Below, piece after piece: positions 48,212-56,219 of a stretch of DNA of 64,000 nt. A model generated the notes under the pieces. That model searched no databases. It saw nothing but the letters and a program-made list of their open reading frames with translations, and was not told where the DNA came from. The stretch lies in NCBI RefSeq assembly GCF_900112375.1, contig NZ_FOLS01000037.1, forward strand, positions 1 to 64,000, in the 5' to 3' direction. This stretch comes from Pseudomonas citronellolis (GTDB lineage: Bacteria; Pseudomonadota; Gammaproteobacteria; Pseudomonadales; Pseudomonadaceae). The number at the start of each line of letters is the position of its first letter. Position 1 is the stretch's first letter. Both the position numbers and the translations under genes were made by a program.

Positions 48212-49105
48212 ATGAAGACACCCAAACGCATAGAGCCGCTGATCGAGGACGGCCTGGTCGACGAAGTGCTGCGCCCGCTGATGAGCGGCAAGGAAGCGGC
48301 GGTCTACGTGGTGCGCTGCGGCGAGCAGCTGCGCTGCGCCAAGGTCTACAAGGAGGCCAACAAACGCAGTTTCCGCCAGGCCGCGGAATACCAGGAGGGC
48401 CGCAAGGTGCGCAACAGCCGCCAGGCCCGGGCCATGGCCAAGGGCTCGCGCTACGGCCGGCGCGAGCAGGAGGAGGCCTGGCAGAACGCCGAGGTGGCGG
48501 CGCTGTTCCGCCTGGCCAACGCCGGGGTGCGGGTGCCCAAGCCCTACGACTTCCTCGACGGCGTGCTGCTGATGGAAATGGTCGCCGACGAAGACGGCGA
48601 CGCCGCGCCGCGCCTCAACGACGTGGTGCTGGAGCCGGAGCAGGCGCGCGAATACCACGACTTCCTCATCCGCCAGATCGTCATGATGCTCTGCGCCGGG
48701 CTGGTGCACGGCGACCTCTCGGAGTTCAACGTGCTGCTCGGCCCCGACGGCCCGGTGATCATCGACCTGCCCCAGGCGGTGGACGCGGCGGCCAACAACC
48801 ACGCCTTCCGCATGCTCGAACGCGACGTCGGCAACATGGCCGCCTACTTCGGCCAGTTCGCCCCGGAGCTCAAGGACACCCGCTACGCCAAGGAAATGTG
48901 GGCGCTGTACGAGGACGGCAAGCTGCAGCCGGACACCCCGCTGACCGGCCTCTTCGACGAGCCGGAAGAGGAAGCCGACGTCGATGCGGTGATGCGCGAG
49001 ATCGCCGCCGCCCTGCGCGAGCAGGAGCGCCGCGAGGCGGCCCGCGCCGAGCAGGATGGCCCGCCGCGCGCCGAGGAGCCGCCGCCACCTCCGTGGCTGC
49101 AGTGA
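48212..49105 (+). CDS. RIO-type protein kinase
   Basis: A 297-residue RIO1-like kinase: nucleotide-binding MSGKEAAVYVV with the lysine in RCAKVYK (about 24-50), catalytic loop LVHGDLSEFNVLL (about 167-179) and metal-binding IIDLPQAVD (about 186-194). All catalytic residues are present. The C-terminus is acidic and ends in a Pro run. Bacterial RIO kinases are poorly understood; targets are unknown. It lies 92 bases after the REC-HD-GYP gene on the same strand, an order also remembered from P. aeruginosa, and overlaps the next gene. Confidence 0.92.
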   Translation: MKTPKRIEPLIEDGLVDEVLRPLMSGKEAAVYVVRCGEQLRCAKVYKEANKRSFRQAAEYQEGRKVRNSRQARAMAKGSRYGRREQEEAWQNAEVAALFRLANAGVRVPKPYDFLDGVLLMEMVADEDGDAAPRLNDVVLEPEQAREYHDFLIRQIVMMLCAGLVHGDLSEFNVLLGPDGPVIIDLPQAVDAAANNHAFRMLERDVGNMAAYFGQFAPELKDTRYAKEMWALYEDGKLQPDTPLTGLFDEPEEEADVDAVMREIAAALREQERREAARAEQDGPPRAEEPPPPPWLQ

Positions 49106-49653
49106 GCCCGCAGGCGGCGCGCCTGATCGCGCTGCTCGCCGCCTGCCCGCAACGCCTGGGCCTGCTGCGCGCCCTGCGCGAGTACGGCCCGCCCGGCGCC
49201 TGGATCGGCGCCGGCTTCGTGCGCAACGCCGTCTGGGACCATCTGCACGGGCTAGCCCCCGGCGCGCTGGCGGACGTGGACGTGTTGTACTTCGACGCCC
49301 GCTGCTTGCAAGCCGAGGCCGACGAAGCCTTCGAGCGACGCCTGGCCCGGGCCTGCCCGCAAGCGCCCTGGTCGGTACGCAACCAGGCGCGCATGCACCT
49401 GCGCAACGGCGATGCGCCCTATGCGGACGTCGCCGACGCCATGCGCCACTGGCCGGAAGTTTGCACCGCGGTGGCGGTGCGCCTCGCCGACCAGGGCCTG
49501 GAGCTGCTGGCGCCGCTGGGCCTGGACGACCTGTTCGAACTGCGCGTTCGCCCCACCGAACATTTCCGCGGCAAGCCCGAGGTCTACCGCCAGCGCCTGC
49601 GGGGCAAGGACTGGACACGGCGCTGGCCGCAGTTGCGTATCGAACTGCCCTGA
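49102..49653 (+). CDS. Nucleotidyltransferase-family protein (DUF925/NTP_transf_6 type)
   Basis: A 183-residue protein with a WIGAGFVRNAVWDHLHG core followed by ADVDVLYFD (the two-Asp nucleotidyltransferase pattern, about 32-65) and a conserved C-terminal DLFELRVRPTEHFRGKPEVYRQRL (in two parts). The substrate is unknown. The start is set at GTG 49102 because it overlaps the RIO kinase stop in a GTGA arrangement; GTG 49093 is the alternative, and longer frames are out-of-frame readings of the kinase gene. Translation is probably coupled to the kinase. Confidence 0.8.
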   Translation: MSPQAARLIALLAACPQRLGLLRALREYGPPGAWIGAGFVRNAVWDHLHGLAPGALADVDVLYFDARCLQAEADEAFERRLARACPQAPWSVRNQARMHLRNGDAPYADVADAMRHWPEVCTAVAVRLADQGLELLAPLGLDDLFELRVRPTEHFRGKPEVYRQRLRGKDWTRRWPQLRIELP

Positions 49654-49742
49654 CGCTGTATGCGCCATTTGCGCGGCAACTGTGTACATACAGCCCGCCG
49701 CGGCCCTGCTAGCGTGGCCCGATCCCACCCGGAAGCACCGCC

Positions 49743-50633
49743 ATGCCCTTGCCGCACATCCTCCTCGCCCTGCTGGTCACGCTGATCTGGGGCGTCAACT
49801 TCGTCATCATCAAGGTCGGCCTGCACGACTTCCCGCCGCTGCTGTTCTGCGCCCTGCGCTTCGCCCTGGCGGCGCTGCCGCTGGTATTCCTGCGCGGGCC
49901 GCTGCCGGCGCCGTTCTGGCGCATCGTGCAGATCGGCGTGCTGCTGGGGGTGGTCAAGTTCGGCCTGCTGTTCGTCGGCATGCACCTGGGCATGCCCGCC
50001 GGGTTGTCGTCCCTGGTGCTGCAGAGCCAGGTGTTCTTCACCGTGCTGATCGCCGCCGCCTTCCTCGGCGAACGCCCCAGCGCCCGCGCCCTGGCCGGCC
50101 TCGCCCTGGCCGCCGGCGGCCTGCTGCTGATCGGCCTGGAACGCCCCCTGGGCGACAGCCTGCTGGCCTTCGCCCTGGTGATGGCCGCGGCCCTGGCCTG
50201 GGCCTTCTCCAACATCGCCACCAAGCGCTCCGGGGCCAGCGACATGCTGCGCCTGATCAGTTGGGTGAGCCTGATCCCGCCGTTGCCGCTGCTGGTCCTG
50301 TCGTGGATTTTCGAGGGCCCGGAAGCCATCTCGACGGCGCTGACCGGCATCAGCTGGGAAGGCATGGGCGCGCTGTTGTACATCGCCTTCCTCGCCACCA
50401 CCGTGGGCTTCGGCCTGTGGAGCTTCCTGCTGCGCCGCTACCCGGCCAGCCAGGTCACTCCCTTCGCCCTGGCGGTGCCGGTCTCCGGACTGCTGTCCGG
50501 CTGGCTGCTGCTGGGAGAGCAACTCACCGCCCAGGATTGGCTGGCCTGCGCGCTGGTCTTCGTAGGGCTGGCGGTGACGGTGTTGCCGGCGTCGCTGTGG
50601 CGGCGCGGGGCGGTGGTGCAGGTGCGTGGCTGA
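49743..50633 (+). CDS. EamA/RhaT-family (DMT superfamily) transporter
   Basis: A 296-residue inner-membrane protein with about ten hydrophobic helices in two EamA repeats: the first starts LPHILLALLVTLIWGVNFV (IWGVNF signature, about 3-21), the second around ALAWAFSNIATKRSG (about 155-169). It is probably a metabolite or amino-acid exporter; the substrate is unknown. CGGAAG lies upstream of the ATG. It stands alone, 90 bases after the nucleotidyltransferase gene. Confidence 0.9.
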   Translation: MPLPHILLALLVTLIWGVNFVIIKVGLHDFPPLLFCALRFALAALPLVFLRGPLPAPFWRIVQIGVLLGVVKFGLLFVGMHLGMPAGLSSLVLQSQVFFTVLIAAAFLGERPSARALAGLALAAGGLLLIGLERPLGDSLLAFALVMAAALAWAFSNIATKRSGASDMLRLISWVSLIPPLPLLVLSWIFEGPEAISTALTGISWEGMGALLYIAFLATTVGFGLWSFLLRRYPASQVTPFALAVPVSGLLSGWLLLGEQLTAQDWLACALVFVGLAVTVLPASLWRRGAVVQVRG

Positions 50634-50931
50634 CCTTGGTTCAGGGCCAGGCCTTATGGTGATGGTGTGGTGAGGTTGCTCTGGTGCTGGCCCTGAAGAG
50701 CGCCCTCTCCCTAACCCTCTCCCTGAAGGGAGAGGGTTAGGGAGAGGGTGCGGAGTCAATCCGAAACACAGCTGCTGCCGGTAAACACCGTTCGCGAGCA
50801 AGCTCGCTCCTACAGGGAAGTGCCGTGCTTCACGGGCGCGTAGGGCGAATTACGCCCTACCGCCGATCAACCACAGGAGAAACGCCGTCGTAGGATGGGT
50901 GGAGCGGAGCGATACCCATAGCCGTGACTAA
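50634..50931. repeat. 298-base gap with three kinds of palindrome
   Basis: No gene is seen. It contains a near-perfect long inverted repeat built from CCCTCTCCCTAACCCTC and its complement (50702-50748; may end the EamA transcript), a single inverted GTAGGAGCGAGCTTGCTCGC unit (50790-50814), a GTAGGGCGAATTACGCCCTAC palindrome (50839-50860) and half of the GTAGGATGG/AGCGATACCCAT element (50889-50929). Confidence 0.8.
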
Positions 50932-51258
50932 TCACACCGCTTCGCTCAGCCGCTCCGCCACCCACTGGTTGATGCTCTTGTTGCTCAGCTCCGCCTTGAG
51001 CGCGACGCGGGCATGCAGTGCCGGGTCCAGGCGCAGGCTGAGCTTGCCGGAGTAAGGCTTCTGTGGCTCGCGACCAAGCTTGGCGCAGGTGTCGAGGTAG
51101 TCGTCGACGGCCTCATGGAACAACTGGCGCAACTCGCTCACCGACTCGCCATGGAAACCGATGACGTCCTGGATGCCGGCGATATGGCCGATGAACAGCC
51201 CGTCGTCGTCGCTGTACTCGATGCGTGCGACATAGCCTTTGTATTTCATCGGGCTCAT
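50932..51258 (-). CDS. hicB: HicB-family antitoxin
   Basis: A 108-residue protein with the HicB N-terminal fold (YVARIEYSDDDGLFIGHIAGIQDVIGFHGESV, about 8-39 in two parts) and a C-terminal ribbon-helix-helix DNA-binding tail (SLRLDPALHARVALKAELSNKSINQWVAERL, about 74-104 in two parts). It neutralises HicA and represses the operon. Start codons at 51258 (ATG overlapping the hicA stop by 4 bases) or 51249. It is second in the hicA-hicB operon, the usual order. Confidence 0.92.
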   Translation of the reverse strand: MSPMKYKGYVARIEYSDDDGLFIGHIAGIQDVIGFHGESVSELRQLFHEAVDDYLDTCAKLGREPQKPYSGKLSLRLDPALHARVALKAELSNKSINQWVAERLSEAV

Positions 51259-51509
51259 GGTGCGTATCCCGCTCGTTCGATGAAGGCCCGCGCATCGCGG
51301 ACCTGATAGGGTTTGGCTTCCTTGGCCGGGTGCGGGCGGTGGAAGCTGGCGATGACGCCATTCAGCTCGAAGCGCACGCGCGAGCCGTTGCCTTCGATAA
51401 GCCTGGCGCCCAGCGAGAGCAGCAGGGATTCAATGCGTGCCCATTCCAGGTTGCATGGCGTAGGGACCGCGTAGAGCGCTTCCAGGGTCGCCCGCTGCCG
51501 GCTATTCAT
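51255..51509 (-). CDS. hicA: HicA-family mRNA interferase toxin
   Basis: An 84-residue double-stranded-RNA-binding-fold toxin: N-terminal helix (RQRATLEALYAVP), LLLSLGARLIEGNGSRVRFEL and the active His in SFHRPHP (about 54-60), ending DARAFIERAG. It cleaves mRNA when free of HicB. It is longer at the N-terminus than the shortest HicA forms but otherwise complete. ATG 51509 (MNSRQRATL) has AGAGG 9 bases upstream; a longer frame is not needed. The operon is surrounded by chromosomal repeats, hinting at insertion or domestication. Confidence 0.9.
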   Translation of the reverse strand: MNSRQRATLEALYAVPTPCNLEWARIESLLLSLGARLIEGNGSRVRFELNGVIASFHRPHPAKEAKPYQVRDARAFIERAGYAP

Positions 51510-51526
51510 CCGTGATGCCTCTTGTT

Positions 51527-51545
51527 GGTATCGGATTATGATACC
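51527..51545. promoter_or_regulatory. Candidate HicB operator upstream of hicA
   Basis: Inverted repeat GGTATC-N7-GATACC, 18 bases before the hicA ATG. On the minus strand it overlaps a CATAAT -10-like element, so HicB binding would block transcription. Confidence 0.55.
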
Positions 51546-51599
51546 GTCGTAGGCGTTTTGCCAGCCGAATGAGCTTTCCCGACAGGGTGTGGGATGTTT

Positions 51600-51751
51600 C
51601 GTAGGGCGCATAACGCCAACGGTGTTATCCGCCGATCGGACTACTGCTCAACCGTAGGAGAACTGCCGTCGTAGGATGGGTTGAGCGAAGCGATACCCAT
51701 CGCCATGACTGCCGGTAAACACCATTCGCGAGCAAGCTCGCTCCTACGAAA
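51600..51751. repeat. Repeat elements upstream of hicAB
   Basis: A GTAGGGCGCATAACGCC unit (51601-51637), half of the GTAGGATGGGTTGAGCG/AGCGATACCCATC element (51669-51711) and an inverted GTAGGAGCGAGCTTGCTCGC unit (51724-51750). The same half element and unit also flank the other side of hicAB (50790-50929). Confidence 0.75.
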
Positions 51752-51763
51752 GACTCGCTGCGC

Positions 51764-52165
51764 TCAGTGACAGCAACTCCCCGACTCCAGGTCCTTGAGG
51801 ATCGGGCAGTCCGGGCGGTGGTCGCCCTGGCAGTGGTCGTGGAGTTCCTGCAGGGTGTCGCGCAGGGCGGTGAGTTCGGCGATCTTGCGTTCCAGTTCGG
51901 CGATGTGCTGGCCGGTCAGGGCCTTGACGTCGGCGCTGGCGCGCTGGTGGTCCTGCCAGAGGGCTAGCAGGCGGCCGACTTCTTCCAGGGAGAAGCCGAA
52001 GTCCCGCGAACGGCGGATGAAGGCCAGGCGGTGCAGGTCCTGCTCGCTGTAGTGGCGGTAGCCGCTGGCGCTGCGGCCGGCCGGGGCGAGCAGGCCGATG
52101 GATTCGTAGTAGCGGATCATCTTCGCCGACAGGCCGCTCTTCTTCGCCGCTTCACCGATGTTCAT
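51764..52165 (-). CDS. cueR: MerR-family copper-responsive regulator CueR
   Basis: A 133-residue MerR-type regulator: winged helix ([25 protein letters not shown], about 2-26 in two parts), a dimerisation helix, and a metal loop with two Cys seven residues apart (C-QGDHRPD-C), the CueR pattern for Cu(I). A His/Cys-containing tail (SGSCCH) follows. The start is set at ATG 52165, since GGGAG abuts the first ATG (52171) but is correctly spaced from the second. The gene overlaps the copA end by 14 bases, so it is cotranscribed with copA and activates it and copZ by underwinding promoters with 19-base spacers. Confidence 0.92.
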   Translation of the reverse strand: MNIGEAAKKSGLSAKMIRYYESIGLLAPAGRSASGYRHYSEQDLHRLAFIRRSRDFGFSLEEVGRLLALWQDHQRASADVKALTGQHIAELERKIAELTALRDTLQELHDHCQGDHRPDCPILKDLESGSCCH

Positions 52166-54575
52166 CGCCATCTCCCTTTGCGTTCGCGCCGTGCGTCGGC
52201 TTCCAGCGCTTGAGCAGCAGGGCGTTGCTCACCACGCTGACGCTGGAGGCGGCCATGGCGGCGCCGGCGACCATCGGGTTGAGCAGGCCGAAGGCGGCCA
52301 GGGGCACGCCGACCAGGTTGTAGATGAAGGCCCAGAACAGGTTCTGACGGATTTTCGCGTAGGTGCGCCGGGCGATGTCCAGGGCTTCGGGGACCAGCCG
52401 TGGGTCGCCGCGCATCAGGGTGATGCCGGCGGCGTGCATGGCCACGTCGGTGCCGCCGCCCATGGCGATGCCGACGTCCGCCGCGGCCAGCGCCGGGGCG
52501 TCGTTGATGCCGTCGCCGACCATCGCCACCACCTTGCCGCCGGATTTCAGCTGCGCCACCACCGCGGCCTTGTCCGCCGGCAGCACTTCGGCGTGGACGT
52601 CGTCCAGGCCCAGCGCTTCGGCGACCACCCGCGCGCTGCCGCGGTTGTCGCCGGTGATCAGGTGGCTGCCGATGCCGCGCTCGCGCAGCGCCCGCACCGC
52701 CTCGGCGGCGCCGGGCTTGAGGCTGTCGCCGAAGGCGAACAGGCCGAGCAGGCGCGGTTGCGGCTGCAGTTCGAGCAGCCAGGACAGGGTGCGGCCCTGG
52801 CCTTCCCATTCCGTGGCCTTGTCTTGCAGTTCGCCGGCGGCCAGGCCCTGTTCGTCGAGCAGGCGGCGGTTGCCCAGGGCCAGCAGGCGCTCGCCGACCT
52901 GGCCCTGGATGCCGCGCCCGGCCAGGGCCTGGCTGTGGCTCACGATGGGCACGCGCAGGTGCTGCTCGGCGCAGGCGCTGAGCACCGCCTTGGCCAGCGG
53001 GTGCTCGCTGCCGCGCTGCAGGGCGCCGGCCAGGGCCAGGGCGGCGTCGGGTTCGCCTTCGGCCACGGCGAAGTGGACCAGGCTGGGCGTGCCCGAGGTG
53101 AGGGTGCCGGTCTTGTCGAAGGCCACGGCGCTCACCGCGTGGGCGACTTCCAGGGCCTCGGCGTCCTTGATCAGGATGCCGTGGCGCGCGGCCACGCCGG
53201 TGCCGGCCATGATCGCCGTCGGCGTCGCCAGGCCCAGGGCGCAGGGGCAGGCGATGACCAGCACGGCCACGGCGTTGATCAGCGCGGTTTCCACGCCGGC
53301 GCCGGCCAGCAGCCAGCCGGCCAGGGTGACCAGGGCGATGCCGATCACCACCGGGACGAAGACGTTGCTGACCTTGTCCACCAGCTTCTGGATCGGCGCC
53401 TTGGCCGCCTGGGCGTCTTCCACCAGGCGGATGATGCGCGCCAGCACGGTTTCCCCGCCCAGGGCGGTGGCGCGGATGGTCAGCAGGCCCTCGCCGTTGA
53501 TGGCCCCGCCGGTCACCTTGTCGCCCGGGGCCTTGGGCACCGGCAGGCTTTCCCCGGTGATCAGCGCCTCGTCGGCGTGGCTGCGGCCGTCGAGCACCTT
53601 GCCGTCCACCGGGAAGCGCTCGCCGGGGCGCACCAGCAGTTCGTCGCCCAGGCTCAGCTCGGCGATGGCGACGTCTTCCTCGTGGCCGTCGCGGATGCGC
53701 GTGGCGCGTTCCGGGCGCAGCGCCTCCAGGGCGCGGATGGCCGTGGCGGTCTGGCGCTTGGCGCGGCTTTCCAGGTACTTGCCGAGGAGGATCAGGGCGA
53801 TCACCACGGCGCTGGCCTCGAAATACAGGTGCGGCATGGCGCCGGGGGCGGCGCTCAGCCACAGGTACAGGCTCAGGCCGTAGCCGGCGCTGGTGCCCAG
53901 GGCCACCAGCAGGTCCATGTTGCCGCTGCGGGCGCGCACCGCCTTCCACGCCGAGACGTAGAAGCGCGCGCCGATGATGAATTGCACCGGGGTGGCCAGG
54001 GCGAACTGCACCCAGGCCGGCAGCATCCAGTGCAGCCCGGCCCATTCGGCGAACATCGGCAGCACCAGGGGCACGGCCAGGACGATGGCCGCCAGCAGGA
54101 ACCAGCGCTCGCGGGCCAGGCGCGCCAGGGCCGGGTCCTCGGCCGGGCGTTCGGCCTGCAGCAGGCGGGCGTGGTAGCCGGCCTTGTCCACCGCGGCGAT
54201 GAGGACGGCCGGGTCAACCGGGCCGAGCAGGTCCAGGCGGGCGCGTTCGCTGGCCAGGTTGACGCTGGCCTCGCGCACCCCGGGCACCTTCTTCAGCGCG
54301 CGCTCCACGCGGCCCACGCAGTTGGCGCAGGTCATGCCGTCGATGGCCAGCTCCAGGCTGTGGCTGGGCACCTGGTAGCCGGCGTTCTCCACCGCGGCCA
54401 CCAGGGCCGGCAGCTGTTCGGGCGAGTCGACGCTCACCCGCGCCTGTTCGCTGGCCAGGTTGACGCTGGCCGCGAGCACCCCGGGCACCTTCTTCAGGGC
54501 CCGTTCGACGCGGCCGACGCAGGATGCGCAGGTCATGCCGGTCACCGGCAGGTCGAGCTCGATGGGGCTGTTCAT
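52152..54575 (-). CDS. copA: Copper-exporting P1B-type ATPase CopA
   Basis: An 807-residue Cu(I) efflux pump. It has two N-terminal heavy-metal domains with GMTCASC (about 13-19) and GMTCANC (about 80-86), eight predicted membrane segments, the CPC translocation motif in [13 protein letters not shown], phosphorylation site [11 protein letters not shown] motif GSEHPLA and hinge GDGINDAP. All elements are intact. It pumps cytosolic Cu(I) to the periplasm. ATG 54575 ([16 protein letters not shown]) is chosen; GAGGATCG precedes it. The promoter upstream holds a CueR operator. Confidence 0.96.
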   Translation of the reverse strand: MNSPIELDLPVTGMTCASCVGRVERALKKVPGVLAASVNLASEQARVSVDSPEQLPALVAAVENAGYQVPSHSLELAIDGMTCANCVGRVERALKKVPGVREASVNLASERARLDLLGPVDPAVLIAAVDKAGYHARLLQAERPAEDPALARLARERWFLLAAIVLAVPLVLPMFAEWAGLHWMLPAWVQFALATPVQFIIGARFYVSAWKAVRARSGNMDLLVALGTSAGYGLSLYLWLSAAPGAMPHLYFEASAVVIALILLGKYLESRAKRQTATAIRALEALRPERATRIRDGHEEDVAIAELSLGDELLVRPGERFPVDGKVLDGRSHADEALITGESLPVPKAPGDKVTGGAINGEGLLTIRATALGGETVLARIIRLVEDAQAAKAPIQKLVDKVSNVFVPVVIGIALVTLAGWLLAGAGVETALINAVAVLVIACPCALGLATPTAIMAGTGVAARHGILIKDAEALEVAHAVSAVAFDKTGTLTSGTPSLVHFAVAEGEPDAALALAGALQRGSEHPLAKAVLSACAEQHLRVPIVSHSQALAGRGIQGQVGERLLALGNRRLLDEQGLAAGELQDKATEWEGQGRTLSWLLELQPQPRLLGLFAFGDSLKPGAAEAVRALRERGIGSHLITGDNRGSARVVAEALGLDDVHAEVLPADKAAVVAQLKSGGKVVAMVGDGINDAPALAAADVGIAMGGGTDVAMHAAGITLMRGDPRLVPEALDIARRTYAKIRQNLFWAFIYNLVGVPLAAFGLLNPMVAGAAMAASSVSVVSNALLLKRWKPTHGANAKGDGDEHR

Positions 54576-54652
54576 GTGGACGATCCTCCTGATGTCCGCC
54601 GCCCGCTTCCGGCGGGCGCGGCGGTCACGATCCGACGATGCTGCGAGGATGA

Positions 54653-54676
54653 ACCTTGCCACGAGGGCAAGGTCAA
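54653..54676 (-). promoter_or_regulatory. CueR-type promoter/operator of copA
   Basis: Dyad ACCTTGCC-N5-GGCAAGGT (54653-54673) lies between a TTGACC -35 box (54671-54676, minus strand) and a CATCCT -10-like box with a 19-base spacer, the elongated spacing typical of MerR-family promoters. Confidence 0.85.
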
Positions 54677-54684
54677 GCCCTCGC

Positions 54685-55089
54685 TCAGGGATCGTTGACC
54701 GGCGTCAGGAACAGCCCGCCCTCGCGGTAGCCGATGCGGTAGCTGCGGATCTCCCCGGCGCGCAGGCGCAGGGTCTGCGCCTGCAGTTGCTGCATGCCGT
54801 CGCGGCAGGCGCCGGTGGCGGAGACGGCGAGGCGGATGGGCACCTCGCCGGGGGACAGGTTCAGCGCCACGGTGCCTTCGGGCTGCAGGCGCGCCAGCAG
54901 TTCGCCGCGCACGTAGAGGTCGATGTCGCAGGCGCTGCCGCTCTGCAGGCCCTGGCGGCTGATGTTGAGCACGGCGTAGCCGGGCGGCGGCGGTTCCTGC
55001 TGCGGCCAGGCCTGCACCGTCGGCGGGTCGGCGGCCAGGGCCAGGGCGGGCCAGAGCAGGCAGGGCAGGGCGCGGAGCAGGCGGCGCAT
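54685..55089 (-). CDS. Exported hypothetical protein in the copper cluster
   Basis: A 134-residue protein with a signal peptide ([17 protein letters not shown], cleaved near residue 20 before DPPTVQAWP). The mature protein is about 115 residues, probably beta-rich, with two Cys (SACDIDLYV and GACRDGMQ) that could form a disulphide. The family is not recognised; it has the look of a small periplasmic beta-sandwich protein. It sits between the copA and copZ operators, reads toward copA, and ends about 9 bases before the copA -35 box. A role in copper handling is only positional inference. Confidence 0.65.
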   Translation of the reverse strand: MRRLLRALPCLLWPALALAADPPTVQAWPQQEPPPPGYAVLNISRQGLQSGSACDIDLYVRGELLARLQPEGTVALNLSPGEVPIRLAVSATGACRDGMQQLQAQTLRLRAGEIRSYRIGYREGGLFLTPVNDP

Positions 55090-55175
55090 GGGGGGCTCCC
55101 GGTAGGGCTCGGATGCGCAGAGCTTGGCCGAGGGCGGCGCCGGGGGCAAGCCCGCGGCGTGGCGCCGCAGGGGGC

Positions 55176-55206
55176 TTGACCTTGCCACGGTGGCAAGGTC
55201 GACACT
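55176..55206 (+). promoter_or_regulatory. CueR-type promoter/operator of copZ
   Basis: A -35 box TTGACC (55176-55181) and a -10-like GACACT (55201-55206) enclose a 19-base spacer carrying a perfect ACCTTGCC...GGCAAGGT dyad (55179-55199). It is nearly the same as the copA operator. Confidence 0.87.
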
Positions 55207-55241
55207 GCGCCCATCGTCAAGCGAACCCGAGGAGTTCGACC

Positions 55242-55439
55242 ATGCAAGCGTTCAGTGTGAAAGGCATGTCCTGCGGCCACTGCGTGCGGGCCATCACCCA
55301 GGCGATCCAGGCCCGCGACGGCGCCGCCGAGGTCCAGGTGGACCTGGCCGGCGGCGAGGTGCGGGTGGCCAGCCGCCTGGCGGCCGAAGAGGTGCTGGCG
55401 GCGATCCGCGAGGAGGGCTACGAGGCCGCGCTGGCCTGA
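55242..55439 (+). CDS. copZ: Copper chaperone CopZ
   Basis: A 65-residue heavy-metal-associated domain protein, starting MQAFSVKGMSCGHC: the metal-binding GMSCGHC lies at 8-14. It carries Cu(I) in the cytoplasm, delivering it to CopA or CueR. GAGGAG is 8 bases upstream of the ATG. It is convergent with the TetR-type gene, overlapping it by 22 bases at the 3' ends. A CueR operator drives it. Confidence 0.94.
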   Translation: MQAFSVKGMSCGHCVRAITQAIQARDGAAEVQVDLAGGEVRVASRLAAEEVLAAIREEGYEAALA

Positions 55440-56071
55440 GCCGCGCCGGCCCGGCTCCAGTCGCGGATCAGGCCGCGGAACAGCGGCTCGAGCAGCGCTT
55501 CGGCGTCCTGTAGCGGGTCGAACAGCTGCGGGTCGCGCAGCCAGTCGTTGATCAGCCCGTGGATCAGGCCGTGGACCGCCCGCGAGGCGGTCTTCGGCGT
55601 CACCCCGGGCAGCAGCCGCACCTGGCATTTGTCGCGGGCGAAGAGCTGCTCGCAGAGGTCGATGAACTGGCGGATGAAGGCGTTGTGGCGGAGGATCGCC
55701 TCGCGCAGCTCCTCGGTGAACTCGCAGCGCTGCATCAGGATGGTCAGCACGCGGCGCTTCTGCGCGTTCTGCGCCAGGCTGTGCACCACTTCCACGCACA
55801 GGTCGAACAGCGACTGCAGCGGGTCCACCCCGTCGCAGCCGGACAGGCGCAAGGCCAGTTGTTCCGGCGGCAGGCGCACCTGGGCTAGCAGTTCGTTGAA
55901 CAGGTGGGCCTTGTTCTCGAAGTGCCAGTACACCGCCCCGCGCGTCACCCCGGCGTTGCGGGCGATCTCCTCGAGGCTGGTGCTGGAAACGCCGTTTTCC
56001 AGGAACAGCGCCTCCGCCGAGTCGAGGATCGTCTGGCGGGTCCGTTCCGAATCTTCTTTAGTTCTTCTCAT
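55418..56071 (-). CDS. TetR-family repressor of the adjacent efflux system (TtgR/AcrR-like)
   Basis: A 217-residue TetR-family protein: N-terminal helix-turn-helix TSLEEIARNAGVTRGAVYWHFENKAHLF (about 30-57, in two parts) identical in style to the AcrR/TtgR/MexL group, and a C-terminal ligand domain of the MAATS type. ATG 56071 (MRRTKEDSERTRQTI) starts right at the conserved region; the longer frame is less likely. It is divergent from the RND membrane-fusion gene with a 148-base intergenic region carrying dyad CAGTTTACTG, so it is the probable local repressor of that efflux pair. Confidence 0.88.
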   Translation of the reverse strand: MRRTKEDSERTRQTILDSAEALFLENGVSSTSLEEIARNAGVTRGAVYWHFENKAHLFNELLAQVRLPPEQLALRLSGCDGVDPLQSLFDLCVEVVHSLAQNAQKRRVLTILMQRCEFTEELREAILRHNAFIRQFIDLCEQLFARDKCQVRLLPGVTPKTASRAVHGLIHGLINDWLRDPQLFDPLQDAEALLEPLFRGLIRDWSRAGAAQASAAS

Positions 56072-56105
56072 GGCGCGGTTTGCTATACGGGCTAGGCTCA
56101 CTGGT

Positions 56106-56126
56106 ATTTCCGCAGTTTACTGAAAT
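56106..56126. promoter_or_regulatory. Candidate TetR operator between repressor and efflux genes
   Basis: A CAGTTTACTG palindrome (56113-56122) extended imperfectly by ATTT on the left and AAAT on the right. On the minus strand it lies upstream of a TATAGC -10-like element of the repressor gene. Suggestive only. Confidence 0.4.
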
Positions 56127-56219
56127 TTCGAGCGGGAACCGTGAGTTACCGGCGGATGGCAGTTATCCCCCGACAGCGTGCCGAATCGTCCTAGTCGACA
56201 TTTTCCATGGAGAGGTTCT

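Noticed and set aside
52158-54698. 846-residue plus-strand frame opposite copA
   Set aside because: Antisense shadow of CopA; CopA has every P-type ATPase motif.
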